A stretch of DNA of 45,563 nucleotides from an uncultured Acidobacteriota bacterium (GTDB taxonomy: Bacteria > Acidobacteriota > CAIWXX01), in NCBI GenBank assembly GCA_903916735.1, contig CAIWXX010000070.1, positions 1 through 45,563 on the forward strand, given 5' to 3'. Position 1 is the first letter of the stretch; every line of letters starts with the position of its first letter. Shown here in pieces: positions 1-6,522 of this stretch. The notes below the pieces were generated by a model. That model was not told where the DNA came from. It was given only the letters and a program-made list of their open reading frames with translations, and did not search any database. The position numbers and the translations under genes were made by a program.

Positions 1-603
1 CGACCAAAATCGAAAAATAAACCTCGCGCATTATCAACCACATCCGTTTCCAAGCTACGCATTTCCTTCGCTGCCGGCGCTGCACAACTCGCTGATTTCA
101 CGCGCGCGACAAAAGCGAAAAGTTGCCTACAGCATCTAATTCGCAATAGATATTACGACGCACACACAGGTAGGTTTACAGCGGAGGATCCGATCGGACC
201 AGAAGAGGGGATGGGCCTTAATAGCTATGTGAGAAACGATCCGGTTAATGCTACTGATCCGTTTGGACTGCGAACAAACTATGATTGCCATCAGAAGGAA
301 TGCAAGATCGACAAGGCCAAGCTTGCTGGAGACCCGGCGTATTGCAGGGATACAACCACTAATTGGTTCCACTCTGGGCAGGTTTGTTATCGACACGTGG
401 GCGGTAGCGGATGGCATGTCTGTTTTTCGTCTGATGGCAGCTGTAACTGGCATAGGGATACAACCAGTCCTTGTAACTGCAGGAACAAGGACGGAACATG
501 CAATTGTTCATTAGGGGCTGCTGGGAGCCATGGATGGAGCGATGTTATAGGTGTTGATTGGGAACATCATGAATGCAAGGCGGTTCCCCGCGACCTTAAG
601 TAA
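1..603 (+). CDS. RHS core end plus Cys-rich C-terminal tip (tip A), 5' partial
   Basis: The frame is open from base 1 to the TAA at 601-603. From about base 145 it reads as the conserved end of an RHS repeat-associated core: NRYYDAHTGRFTAEDPIG, then YVRNDPVNATDPFGL. The following 110 or so residues are a variable tip with 11 cysteines and a His/Trp-rich end (DWEHHEC). RHS proteins are large exported polymorphic toxins whose last ~100-150 residues carry the toxic activity. The codons before base 120 do not resemble RHS core, so this is more likely a displaced (orphan) tip than the end of an intact gene. A small membrane protein gene starts 8 nt downstream, the usual place for an immunity gene. 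The tip's activity is not recognised; the many cysteines suggest a disulfide- or metal-stabilised fold. Confidence 0.75.
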   Translation, partial: RPKSKNKPRALSTTSVSKLRISFAAGAAQLADFTRATKAKSCLQHLIRNRYYDAHTGRFTAEDPIGPEEGMGLNSYVRNDPVNATDPFGLRTNYDCHQKECKIDKAKLAGDPAYCRDTTTNWFHSGQVCYRHVGGSGWHVCFSSDGSCNWHRDTTSPCNCRNKDGTCNCSLGAAGSHGWSDVIGVDWEHHECKAVPRDLK

Positions 604-611
604 AGGTTCAT

Positions 612-1043
612 ATGTTGACAAGCGGCATCTCAGAGAGTTCGCATGACCTGCTGGAATGTGATCATCATGGACTTCGCTGGACGTTCATTTTGGCGTTCAT
701 TTCAATTAACACAGCCTTTTGTCTCAATGGAGGCCATTGGCTACCGGGCATAGAGGCATCAACTCTCAAATTCATTGCCTCAATACACCCCCGAGCTGTG
801 CCTATTGTTGTGTTGGCCGGTTCACTTGTCCTTGTGACCTTTGGAGCAGTAGCAACGTATGTCTCTAGGTGCATAGCCCGAACAAACAAAAAGTGGCGAA
901 TTCCAGGTTGGATCAGTTTTCAATTTCTCGCCGATCTCGCAACGGGAGCATGCGTGCTCTTGATTGTAATTGATTGCGTGTTTACTGTCCCATGGGCATT
1001 ATGGGCATATGGGATCTTGAGCGGCAACGCATATCCTGATTGA
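612..1043 (+). CDS. Small membrane protein, candidate immunity protein of RHS tip A
   Basis: This encodes 143 residues with three to four hydrophobic segments (about residues 24-40, 61-84 and 104-137), so it is an integral membrane protein. The ATG is preceded at 5 nt by AAAGG (602-606), which overlaps the stop of RHS tip A, so translation is probably coupled. I do not recognise a family. Its position directly after a toxin-like RHS tip, its size and its membrane nature fit an immunity protein, but this is inferred from position only. Confidence 0.6.
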   Translation: MLTSGISESSHDLLECDHHGLRWTFILAFISINTAFCLNGGHWLPGIEASTLKFIASIHPRAVPIVVLAGSLVLVTFGAVATYVSRCIARTNKKWRIPGWISFQFLADLATGACVLLIVIDCVFTVPWALWAYGILSGNAYPD

Positions 1044-1252
1044 GTGAAACGACGCTTAGATTACGGCGCGATTATCCTAAGAGTCCGGTGAAGTACATCT
1101 TGTTGGCTCAATGAAACTGACGTAGAAGGCAAGCTATGGCAATGGAGGAGATGAAAACCATGGTCGAGAATGGGAGCGGCGTATACGTGTTCTAAGCAAC
1201 GCGCTTCCGATGAGTCGAGACGGGATGCCGAACCCGTCTTTGCAGAGCCTCA

Positions 1253-1627
1253 TTACCGGAGGGGGAGATAGAGAACCTGGCCCTCCAATTCGGTTTCGAG
1301 ACAGCATTCAGCCAAGAGAAGGATATCTTCGATCGGCTGACCGGGAAGAGAGCCGCTCCTGACCTGGATCACGCCTGGCATTGAAAGCCCATTGCGCAAT
1401 CGATTGTATGCATGTGCCGTGAAGGTGGCGGCATCGTGCGTGAGGAAGATGCGCCCTTCTCTTGCGGCCCATTCGAGAAGCGTTGGGTCATCAGCGCCCA
1501 AGAGATCGGCATCCTGGACACGCACAATATCGATATCGGGATTGCGTCGGCGGATGCTACGCACGATATCATTGTCGAAGTTTTCGTCGGCTGCGAAGCG
1601 GATCACGCTGCTATCGTTGCGCAGCAC
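1253..1627 (-). CDS. DUF5615-type PIN-like toxin
   Basis: The 124-residue protein has the features of the DUF5615 PIN-like family: the N-terminal RFAADENFDNDIVRSIRR, the central DADLLGADDPTLLEWAAREGR and the acidic FLTHDAATF. These are the conserved Asp positions of PIN-like nucleases. Members usually pair with DUF433 proteins as toxin-antitoxin modules, as here: the DUF433 gene lies directly upstream and overlaps by 17 bp if the GTG at 1627 is used. A GTG at 1606 (giving IRFAADENF at the N-terminus) is an equally good start and would leave a 4-nt gap. It is the last gene of an Xre-DUF433-DUF5615 operon. RNase activity is known for PIN relatives and is inferred here. Confidence 0.8.
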   Translation of the reverse strand: MLRNDSSVIRFAADENFDNDIVRSIRRRNPDIDIVRVQDADLLGADDPTLLEWAAREGRIFLTHDAATFTAHAYNRLRNGLSMPGVIQVRSGSLPGQPIEDILLLAECCLETELEGQVLYLPLR

Positions 1628-1940
1628 GGCGCGCTAAGAGGCGTTCACGGATTCCGGACGGATTGAATCTGGCCTCGTTCTCTTTCTGGATCACCTCGGC
1701 TTGGCGTTCGCGATCGCGCATGTAGGCATCAACTTCGTTGCGATGATGGAGGTAGTAGCCGATAACCGCATAGACGTCGGCCAATTGAAGTGTCGGATAG
1801 CGTTGCTCTATCTCTTCAGGAGTTGCACCTGCGTTGAAGACAGAGATGATCGTGTCGAGCGTCACACGGCTGCCGGCGACGCGTATCACTCCGGCTTCCT
1901 CGCGAAGTGGAATGACCTCTGCTGTGATGGTCACGACCAT
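1611..1940 (-). CDS. DUF433 antitoxin
   Basis: The 109-residue protein has the DUF433 pattern: GVIRVAGSRVTLDTIISVFNAGATPEEI followed by YPTLQLADVYAVIGYYLHH, a small winged-helix-like DNA-binding fold. The C-terminal third is charged and probably flexible, as expected for the toxin-neutralising arm. The ATG is preceded by AAAGGAGG only 2-3 nt away. It starts 18 nt after the Xre gene stop and overlaps the DUF5615 toxin gene, so the three genes form one operon. The role as antitoxin rests on the well-known DUF433/DUF5615 pairing. Confidence 0.8.
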   Translation of the reverse strand: MVVTITAEVIPLREEAGVIRVAGSRVTLDTIISVFNAGATPEEIEQRYPTLQLADVYAVIGYYLHHRNEVDAYMRDRERQAEVIQKENEARFNPSGIRERLLARRAAQR

Positions 1941-1958
1941 TGCCTCCTTTGCTCGCGC

Positions 1959-2375
1959 TCAGGCACGACGCGCCTTTTCGATTTGGGCCTCGATGTTGCG
2001 ATGGGCGATGACGCTATCGACTAGAAGGATAATCGCCTCGCGGTCTTCATGGGACAGTTTCTCTAGCTCCATGAATCGCTTGTAGAGTCGCAGGTCGGCA
2101 ATTAGGGGGTCGGCAGGAGGCATGCCCTGTTCACGTCCCATGAGGAACTCGTCAGCAGATATTCGCAATGCCTCTGCGAGCGCTACGGCCGTCTCGAACG
2201 CCGGAAGTATCTGGCTGCGTTCATAGCGGGAGATCTGCATCACGTCGGTATCGATCATGTCGGCGAGCTGCTTCTGAGAGAGGCCATGCTCTTGCCGAGC
2301 CTTGCGAAGGCGGAACCCGAAACCTCTGGTAATCGTGCTCACTGATCTCGTTCTCTCTTCTTTCATCGGGATCAT
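1959..2375 (-). CDS. Xre-family regulator of TA operon 1
   Basis: The 138-residue protein has an N-terminal helix-turn-helix (residues ~20-75, with LRKARQEHGLSQKQLADMI and ISRYERSQILP). A C-terminal helical segment (FMELEKLSHEDREAIILLVDS) is related to that of the second Xre protein at 3316-3738. Both regulators share layout, length and the 'L..L..LD/E KL....R' tail, so they are paralogues. It heads the operon with DUF433 and DUF5615, resembling three-component toxin-antitoxin systems such as paaR-paaA-parE, where a separate regulator precedes the pair. Transcription probably starts from the minus-strand half of the bidirectional promoter at 2426-2454, in which the regulator presumably also binds. 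An internal ATG at 2366 is an alternative start. Confidence 0.85.
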   Translation of the reverse strand: MIPMKEERTRSVSTITRGFGFRLRKARQEHGLSQKQLADMIDTDVMQISRYERSQILPAFETAVALAEALRISADEFLMGREQGMPPADPLIADLRLYKRFMELEKLSHEDREAIILLVDSVIAHRNIEAQIEKARRA

Positions 2376-2419
2376 TCTAAAGGCACCACGCTGGCCAACG
2401 AGCCCGATGAAGTACGCTC

Positions 2420-2454
2420 TTGAAAATGATAGGGCTTATGCTCTATATTGTCAA
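2420..2454. promoter_or_regulatory. Overlapping bidirectional promoter, TA operon 1 / RHS tip B
   Basis: The plus strand reads TTGAAA (2420-2425), N18, TATATT (2444-2449). The minus strand reads TTGACA (2454-2449), N17, TATCAT (2431-2426). The -35 of one promoter therefore overlaps the -10 of the other over the same ~35 bp. The minus-strand promoter leads into the Xre gene at 2375 and the plus-strand promoter into RHS tip B. The same arrangement recurs at 3763-3796. Confidence 0.7.
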
Positions 2455-2479
2455 CAGCGCAATGACGATATATCAAAAT

Positions 2480-2508
2480 TCCCTCTTGACAGGATTTCCG
2501 CAATAGAT
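2480..2508 (+). repeat. 29-bp direct repeat, copy 1, at the RHS core/tip junction
   Basis: The 29 bases at 2480-2508 are identical to 3822-3850. In both copies the repeat starts 25 nt after the end of the bidirectional promoter and runs into the RHS motif encoding RN-R-(F/Y)-YDPH. A TGA lies in the RHS reading frame inside the repeat, so translation cannot enter from upstream. Confidence 0.85.
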
Positions 2509-2612
2509 TCTATGACCCGCACAGTGGTAGATGCACAAGTGAGGATCCATTAGGAATCAGGAGAGGACGACGTCCACCTCGCCATCTTTTCGTGTGGCGG
2601 ACCGTGTCTTAA
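2493..2612 (+). pseudogene. RHS tip B, truncated core-end remnant
   Basis: In the frame starting at 2493 the sequence reads DFRNRFYDPHSGRCTSEDPLG, the signature end of an RHS core. It then departs into an unrelated basic stretch and stops at TAA 2610-2612. The DPFGL-type motif and any toxin domain are missing. It has no start codon or ribosome binding site and is best read as a residual piece of a displaced RHS tip. Confidence 0.75.
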
Positions 2613-2756
2613 CTTTTAACCTGACGCTTCTGCTGGACGGTTCTCGGACGCCGCGGGGATTTTCGATTTGGACGTCGGCGGTGCAATGAGCGAGGAAGCC
2701 GTGTCAGTGTTCGCGGAGGGAGATTTGGATATGCCGCGTGTGAGATGTTGTTGCCA

Positions 2757-3050
2757 TCACCGCCTCCGCTTCCATAATTCCGGGCTCCTATGCAGATGAA
2801 AGCACGCGACGAAGACAACGGTATCATCGATCAATCGGAAGAACAGGCCATACGGGAATCGCCGAACGAGCACACGACGGGTTTGACGGTGCAGGACTGG
2901 ATAGGTCAACGGAGCTGATAGAACCCGTTGCATCGCAACATGAATCTCTGCCAGGAACTCCTCGCCCAATCCTTCACGCGCCTGTCCGTACCAAGCGTAT
3001 GCCCGTCTGATGTCATCCGCGGCTGCGGGCCGAAAAATGTACGGTCTCAC
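2757..3050 (-). CDS. RelE/ParE-family toxin
   Basis: The 97-residue protein has the ParE/RelE plasmid-stabilisation layout: an N-terminal FRPAAADDIRRAYAWY helix, EFLAEIHVAMQRVLSAP, then the strand pattern RRVLVRRFPYGLFFRLIDD and VVFVACFHLHRSPELW. The ATG overlaps the stop of the upstream antitoxin by 4 nt (ATGA at 3050-3047), so they are co-translated. ParE relatives inhibit gyrase and RelE relatives cleave mRNA; the sequence does not decide which applies, though the architecture is closer to ParE. It is the last gene of the second Xre-antitoxin-toxin operon. Confidence 0.9.
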   Translation of the reverse strand: MRPYIFRPAAADDIRRAYAWYGQAREGLGEEFLAEIHVAMQRVLSAPLTYPVLHRQTRRVLVRRFPYGLFFRLIDDTVVFVACFHLHRSPELWKRRR

Positions 3051-3268
3051 TGTTGACGTGCGCGTGCCTGAGCAGCAACTTCATCCCATGTGAGTCCGGT
3101 CGGTCCTTCGGCATCGAGCGCATCCAGGCGTCGATCCAGCTCGGCCTTTTGCGCCTCGCTGAGGGGCAGAGTATCGGGATCATGCCCGATGCTTTCCCAC
3201 AATCGGTCGAGTAGGTCGAGTTGCTCATCGCGGCTCAGTTGATTGATATCCAGCGCTTGTTTGGCCAT
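3047..3268 (-). CDS. Addiction module antitoxin (TIGR02574-like)
   Basis: The 73-residue acidic helical protein has the addiction-module signature: LSRDEQLDLLDRLWESI, LSEAQKAELDRRLDAL and GLTWDEVAAQ near the C-terminus. This family is the usual antitoxin partner of ParE/RelE toxins, and the toxin gene follows with an ATGA overlap. AAAAAGGT lies immediately before the ATG. It begins 47 nt after the stop of the upstream Xre gene, so the three are probably one transcript. Confidence 0.88.
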   Translation of the reverse strand: MAKQALDINQLSRDEQLDLLDRLWESIGHDPDTLPLSEAQKAELDRRLDALDAEGPTGLTWDEVAAQARARQQ

Positions 3269-3315
3269 ACCTTTTTAATTGTCCCTTACAACGTTATGAA
3301 ACGCAAGTAGGAATC

Positions 3316-3738
3316 CTATCGGGTCTGGAGAGCGTCTTCGAGTTTGTTGCGAGCTATCATCGCGTCGATCACATCGATGACGGTCTGCTGATGGCGGCGA
3401 TCAAGTTTGTCCAGATCCTGGAGTCGCTGGAGTAGCAAAGAGTTTTTCAGTGGGGGCTCCGGCTCACGATTGGCTTTCCCGGAGATAAGTGCATCTACCG
3501 ATATCTGAAGCACGCGGGCGATTTCTACCAGGATGTCGGCTGCAGGTAGAGTCCTCCCGCGCTCATAGTGAGAAACCTGCACCGGGTCGACGCCGGCCAA
3601 TAAGGCAAGCTGCCGTTGGCTGAGTCTGCGATCTTCCCGGTAACAGTGAAGCCTCTCTGCAAAGGCCCTTGCCAGCACGAGATCAATTCTCCTCTGTTCT
3701 TTCTTCATGAATGAGATATTAATACTCTGATCATTCAA
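3316..3738 (-). CDS. Xre-family regulator of TA operon 2
   Basis: The HTH regulator has up to 140 residues with the helix-turn-helix at about residues 27-85 (YREDRRLSQRQLALLAGV, VSHYERGRTLPAADILV). The C-terminal tail LQDLDKLDRRHQQTVIDVIDA is related to that of the Xre protein at 1959-2375. The first codon is TTG (3738-3736); an ATG at 3708 (MKKEQRR) is an alternative, and neither has a clear ribosome binding site. The minus-strand promoter at 3768-3796 lies just upstream and would give a leader of about 20 nt. It heads the addiction-module/ParE operon. Duplicated regulators controlling different toxin pairs are the notable feature. Confidence 0.85.
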   Translation of the reverse strand: MNDQSINISFMKKEQRRIDLVLARAFAERLHCYREDRRLSQRQLALLAGVDPVQVSHYERGRTLPAADILVEIARVLQISVDALISGKANREPEPPLKNSLLLQRLQDLDKLDRRHQQTVIDVIDAMIARNKLEDALQTR

Positions 3739-3762
3739 TCCAGGCTTTTTATCTCATCCTAC

Positions 3763-3796
3763 TTGACATGATAAAGGCTTGTGCCTATATTGTCAA
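3763..3796. promoter_or_regulatory. Overlapping bidirectional promoter, TA operon 2 / RHS tip C
   Basis: The plus strand reads TTGACA (3763-3768), N17, TATATT (3786-3791). The minus strand reads TTGACA (3796-3791), N17, TATCAT (3773-3768). Both are near-consensus sigma-70 promoters sharing the same DNA. The minus half serves the Xre gene at 3738 and the plus half faces RHS tip C. The layout and much of the sequence match 2420-2454. Confidence 0.75.
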
Positions 3797-3821
3797 TGTG
3801 CTACAATGCAATATTCGAAAG

Positions 3822-3850
3822 TCCCTCTTGACAGGATTTCCGCAATAGAT
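3822..3850 (+). repeat. 29-bp direct repeat, copy 2, at the RHS core/tip junction
   Basis: This is identical to 2480-2508 and lies the same 25 nt downstream of the bidirectional promoter. It ends within the codons for RNRYYDPH of RHS tip C. Confidence 0.85.
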
Positions 3851-4368
3851 ACTACGATCCACATACAGGCATTTTCCTCGCCCGAGATCCCATTTTTCAG
3901 ACCGAAGTCTACAGCTATGTGATGAATAATACTATTGTATTCTATGATCCATTCGGTCTTATGCGCACAAGCTGTCCGAGTTGTGGCGATCATAATAGCG
4001 ATGTCCATGAAGGCGCGAATATAGCATGTGCAAACATAGGCGGGAATCCCACATGTAGAAATACGATACTCCAACTCTTACCAGGCGGGATCACGTGCAT
4101 GCATAACAAGTGCAAGGAGGGATTGCACATCGAATGCGGCTCATGTTCAGGATGTGGAACTATAAATAGTGATGGTGACATTGTTCTCTGTTCAGGGAGC
4201 TTACTTCCTCAGCCTAATCTTTGCGGCCCAATTGAAGGTACTGTAGCTCATGAATTATCACATCTGTGCGGGGTTGGAAATGATGGTACTAAGGACAGAG
4301 CGTCAAGCGAGAACCGGAGGAAGGCTAAGACAATCGAGTTGGCATGCAGAGATAAAAACTTCAGGTAG
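3832..4368 (+). CDS. RHS tip C with Cys-rich HELSH metallopeptidase-like domain
   Basis: The frame opens after a TGA at 3829-3831. It reads DFRNRYYDPHTGIFLARDPI and YSYVMNNTIVFYDPFGL, the end of an RHS core, followed by about 135 residues of tip. The tip has 13 cysteines (including SCPSC, CGSCSGCG) and an HELSH motif at 4249-4263 in the context GTVAHELSHLCGVGND. HExxH is the zinc-binding and catalytic motif of zincin metallopeptidases, several of which are known as polymorphic toxin domains. The first possible starts are GTG/ATG at 3919/3922, with no visible ribosome binding site, so it may be a silent cassette that must recombine with an intact rhs gene. Peptidase activity is inferred from one motif; the third zinc ligand cannot be assigned. 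Confidence 0.65.
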   Translation, partial: QDFRNRYYDPHTGIFLARDPIFQTEVYSYVMNNTIVFYDPFGLMRTSCPSCGDHNSDVHEGANIACANIGGNPTCRNTILQLLPGGITCMHNKCKEGLHIECGSCSGCGTINSDGDIVLCSGSLLPQPNLCGPIEGTVAHELSHLCGVGNDGTKDRASSENRRKAKTIELACRDKNFR

Positions 4369-4400
4369 GAAAGTAAATTTCTATGAAAGGAGCGAAGGTC

Positions 4401-5537
4401 ATGAGGGACTATCACACAATCAGGATGCTACACCCTCTATGTACGGCAACACTGGTGGTTCTTGGAATGATAATCATCGCCACTACTAATCCGGAGAGAG
4501 GTGGAGCTATGGTTTTGAAAGAAACCTATATTCCAGTCTATGGAATTAAGATTAACCCACTAAATCCGGCGATTATTTATGTGGCGTCCTCTAAAGGTCT
4601 CTTCAAAACCACAAATGGAGCCGCAACCTGGAAAAAGGTTATCAAAGGATTGCCGAAAAATTGCAGTGGTCAATCGCTAGCAATAGATGGTTCCAATCCA
4701 GACATTCTATACGCAGGAACTTATGGCGCTGGGCTCTATAAAAGCATCAACTCCGGTGGGAGCTGGACGGCAATAAACAAGGGATTGGAAGATACGCCTA
4801 GTATTTTTAGTATTGGGATTGATCCGTCTCAATCAAAAAAGATGTATGTAGGAACGCGTGGAGGCGGAGTTTACATGACGATTAATGGTGGCAAGAATTG
4901 GAAACAATCAGGTATGGAAGGCTGCAGTGTATATGGGTTAGAAATAGATCCAAATGCTCCTGCGACTATTTATGCAGGAACAGGGTCTTGTGGAATATTT
5001 AAGAGTACGAACGGAGGTGAATATTGGCTGCCATCAAGCGATGGATTGACCGATGGCACCGATAGCCATGTATTTGGCCTGGCTATGGACAAATCCACTC
5101 CATCAATATTATATGCAGGAACGAATGAGCGCGGAGCGTTCAAGAGCACGAATGGAGGCAATCTCTGGAAAGCGATCAACAAAGGATTAGGTAATGTTTG
5201 GGGCTTAGCGGTGACAGCATTTGCAATAGATCCAACAAACTCCAAAACCATATATTCGAGTGTATGTTACGAGGCGGGGATGGCCCATGGTGGAGTCTTC
5301 AAGAGCACTAATAGCGGAGCGACCTGGAAAGCTATGAATAATGGCCTCGTGGATCTTCTCGCTTTTACACTTGCAATAGATCCGATTAATCCCAAAACCT
5401 TGTATGTGGGACTTTCAAGCGGGGTGTACAAGAGTATGGATGGAGGTGCAAATTGGAAAGCCATGAACAACGGATTGGATAAGGGCCCTTCATCAGATGG
5501 AGTAGCACCTGGTTTTGGAAGCAGGGTCGACTTTTAG
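4401..5537 (+). CDS. Exported seven-repeat BNR/sortilin-type beta-propeller protein
   Basis: The protein has about 378 residues from the ATG at 4401, chosen because AAAGGAG (4385-4391) precedes it at a good distance; an ATG at 4383 is also possible. An N-terminal hydrophobic segment (ATLVVLGMIIIA) looks like a signal peptide or anchor. The rest is seven repeats of 45-60 residues built around (F/Y)KSTNGGxxWKxxNxGL, with intervening IDPxNPxxIYAGT strands. This is the BNR/Asp-box pattern of seven-bladed propellers (sortilin or glycosidase-like folds). Catalytic residues are not evident, so a binding role is more likely. It starts just after RHS tip C and shares its AT-rich composition, so it may have travelled with the tip. 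Function is otherwise unknown. Confidence 0.75.
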   Translation: MRDYHTIRMLHPLCTATLVVLGMIIIATTNPERGGAMVLKETYIPVYGIKINPLNPAIIYVASSKGLFKTTNGAATWKKVIKGLPKNCSGQSLAIDGSNPDILYAGTYGAGLYKSINSGGSWTAINKGLEDTPSIFSIGIDPSQSKKMYVGTRGGGVYMTINGGKNWKQSGMEGCSVYGLEIDPNAPATIYAGTGSCGIFKSTNGGEYWLPSSDGLTDGTDSHVFGLAMDKSTPSILYAGTNERGAFKSTNGGNLWKAINKGLGNVWGLAVTAFAIDPTNSKTIYSSVCYEAGMAHGGVFKSTNSGATWKAMNNGLVDLLAFTLAIDPINPKTLYVGLSSGVYKSMDGGANWKAMNNGLDKGPSSDGVAPGFGSRVDF

Positions 5538-6046
5538 ACATTACCTCGCCTCTTAAAATCGCTCCAGGGGTATCCTGGTGCGCCGTCTTTCATATCGCAG
5601 AAAAAGCCTGCCAGAGAACGTGTGCCTTGATGGATTGAAACCATGGAGTCACGCGATACAGCCTTTGTTGAAGCAGAAGATCGCATCGTCTGATGAATTC
5701 GTCAACTGTGAACAAGACACTTGGATAACTTGCAGCGAGGGTAAACCCCCTTGCCATGCAATCGCCATTGTTGCCGGATACTGAGGCAAACAAGTTCGCC
5801 CCCGGCGGTAACGGCATCGAGGTCTTCCTGCTGGAGCACGTCAGCCAGATCGAGCGGAGTAATGTCAAGGTCAGCAATTCTCAATCAAAAGCTGATTGAT
5901 GCCTCGCGAATACGTCCTTAGCGTGCATAATAGCACCAATCTGGTCGGTACCCTAATGTGCATTCTTTTCTTGTGAGTGGCAGCCATGATCTCAGGGGTT
6001 CTGTTTTCACGGTCATTTGCAAGTTCCCATTCATTGGATCATATGC
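5538..6046. other. Intergenic stretch without a convincing gene
   Basis: Short open frames exist on both strands (for example minus 5702-5884, with ADLDITPLDLADVLQQED). None has a recognisable family, a good ribosome binding site or a supported partner. It may hold a frameshifted small gene on the minus strand, but this cannot be decided from the sequence. Confidence 0.4.
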
Positions 6047-6337
6047 CTACAAAGAATAAATCTGGACATTCGGGGTGGCGAGGAATTTTTGGCGGCGCCC
6101 TGCCCGACAAGGAACGATGATATCGGTCTTGTCTTCTTTGCCATAAATGTCCGTCATCCCACCATTATCAATTCCGTCCGGGCCGACACTATAGAGGACA
6201 TCGCGCGCTTCGTTGTACAGAAACGGCTTTTCGGAAAAAGGGTCCAGCGCCCGATACGAATCCCTGCTTTCCAGGATCGCCCGAAGCGGCTTGCCGGGAG
6301 TGGACATGAGCAGGCCCCCTGAGCGCGTTTGCTCCAC
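6047..6337 (-). pseudogene. Remnant of a conserved hypothetical protein C-terminus
   Basis: The minus-strand frame contains DPFSEKPFLYNEARDVLYSVGPDGIDNGG, followed by GKEDKTDIIVPC. The pattern DPFxGKPxxY...LYSVGPDGxDdGG...TDI is the typical C-terminal tail of exported hypothetical and pseudopilin-like proteins in several phyla. The N-terminal bulk is missing and there is no ribosome binding site, so this is probably a left-over 3' fragment. Confidence 0.5.
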
Positions 6338-6485
6338 CGCGCCTCTGTCGTTACAAGAAGAAAAAATTGAGATGTTTTGGGGTTATGGGCGATGTCGTCA
6401 GGTTGCTTTACGACGCGCCGGGTGTTAAACCTGATCAGGGTGCGGATCGTCACATCGCCGCTGATTATCCGCATCCGGGAATCTA

Positions 6486-6506
6486 CCGCGGCCAGGGGGG
6501 CCGCGG
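6486..6506 (+). promoter_or_regulatory. Perfect GC hairpin in the hydG leader
   Basis: CCGCGGCC (6486-6493) and GGCCGCGG (6499-6506) form a perfect 8-bp GC stem with an AGGGG loop. It ends 16 nt before the hydG ATG and 8 nt before the AGAGGA ribosome binding site. It could affect mRNA stability or translation of the operon. There is no U-tract, so it is not a classical terminator. Confidence 0.5.
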
Positions 6507-6522
6507 GAAAGGAAAGAGGACG

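Noticed and set aside
5590-5884. Possible small minus-strand gene or frameshifted antitoxin
   Set aside because: Two overlapping frames are open, but neither has family motifs, a ribosome binding site or a partner gene.
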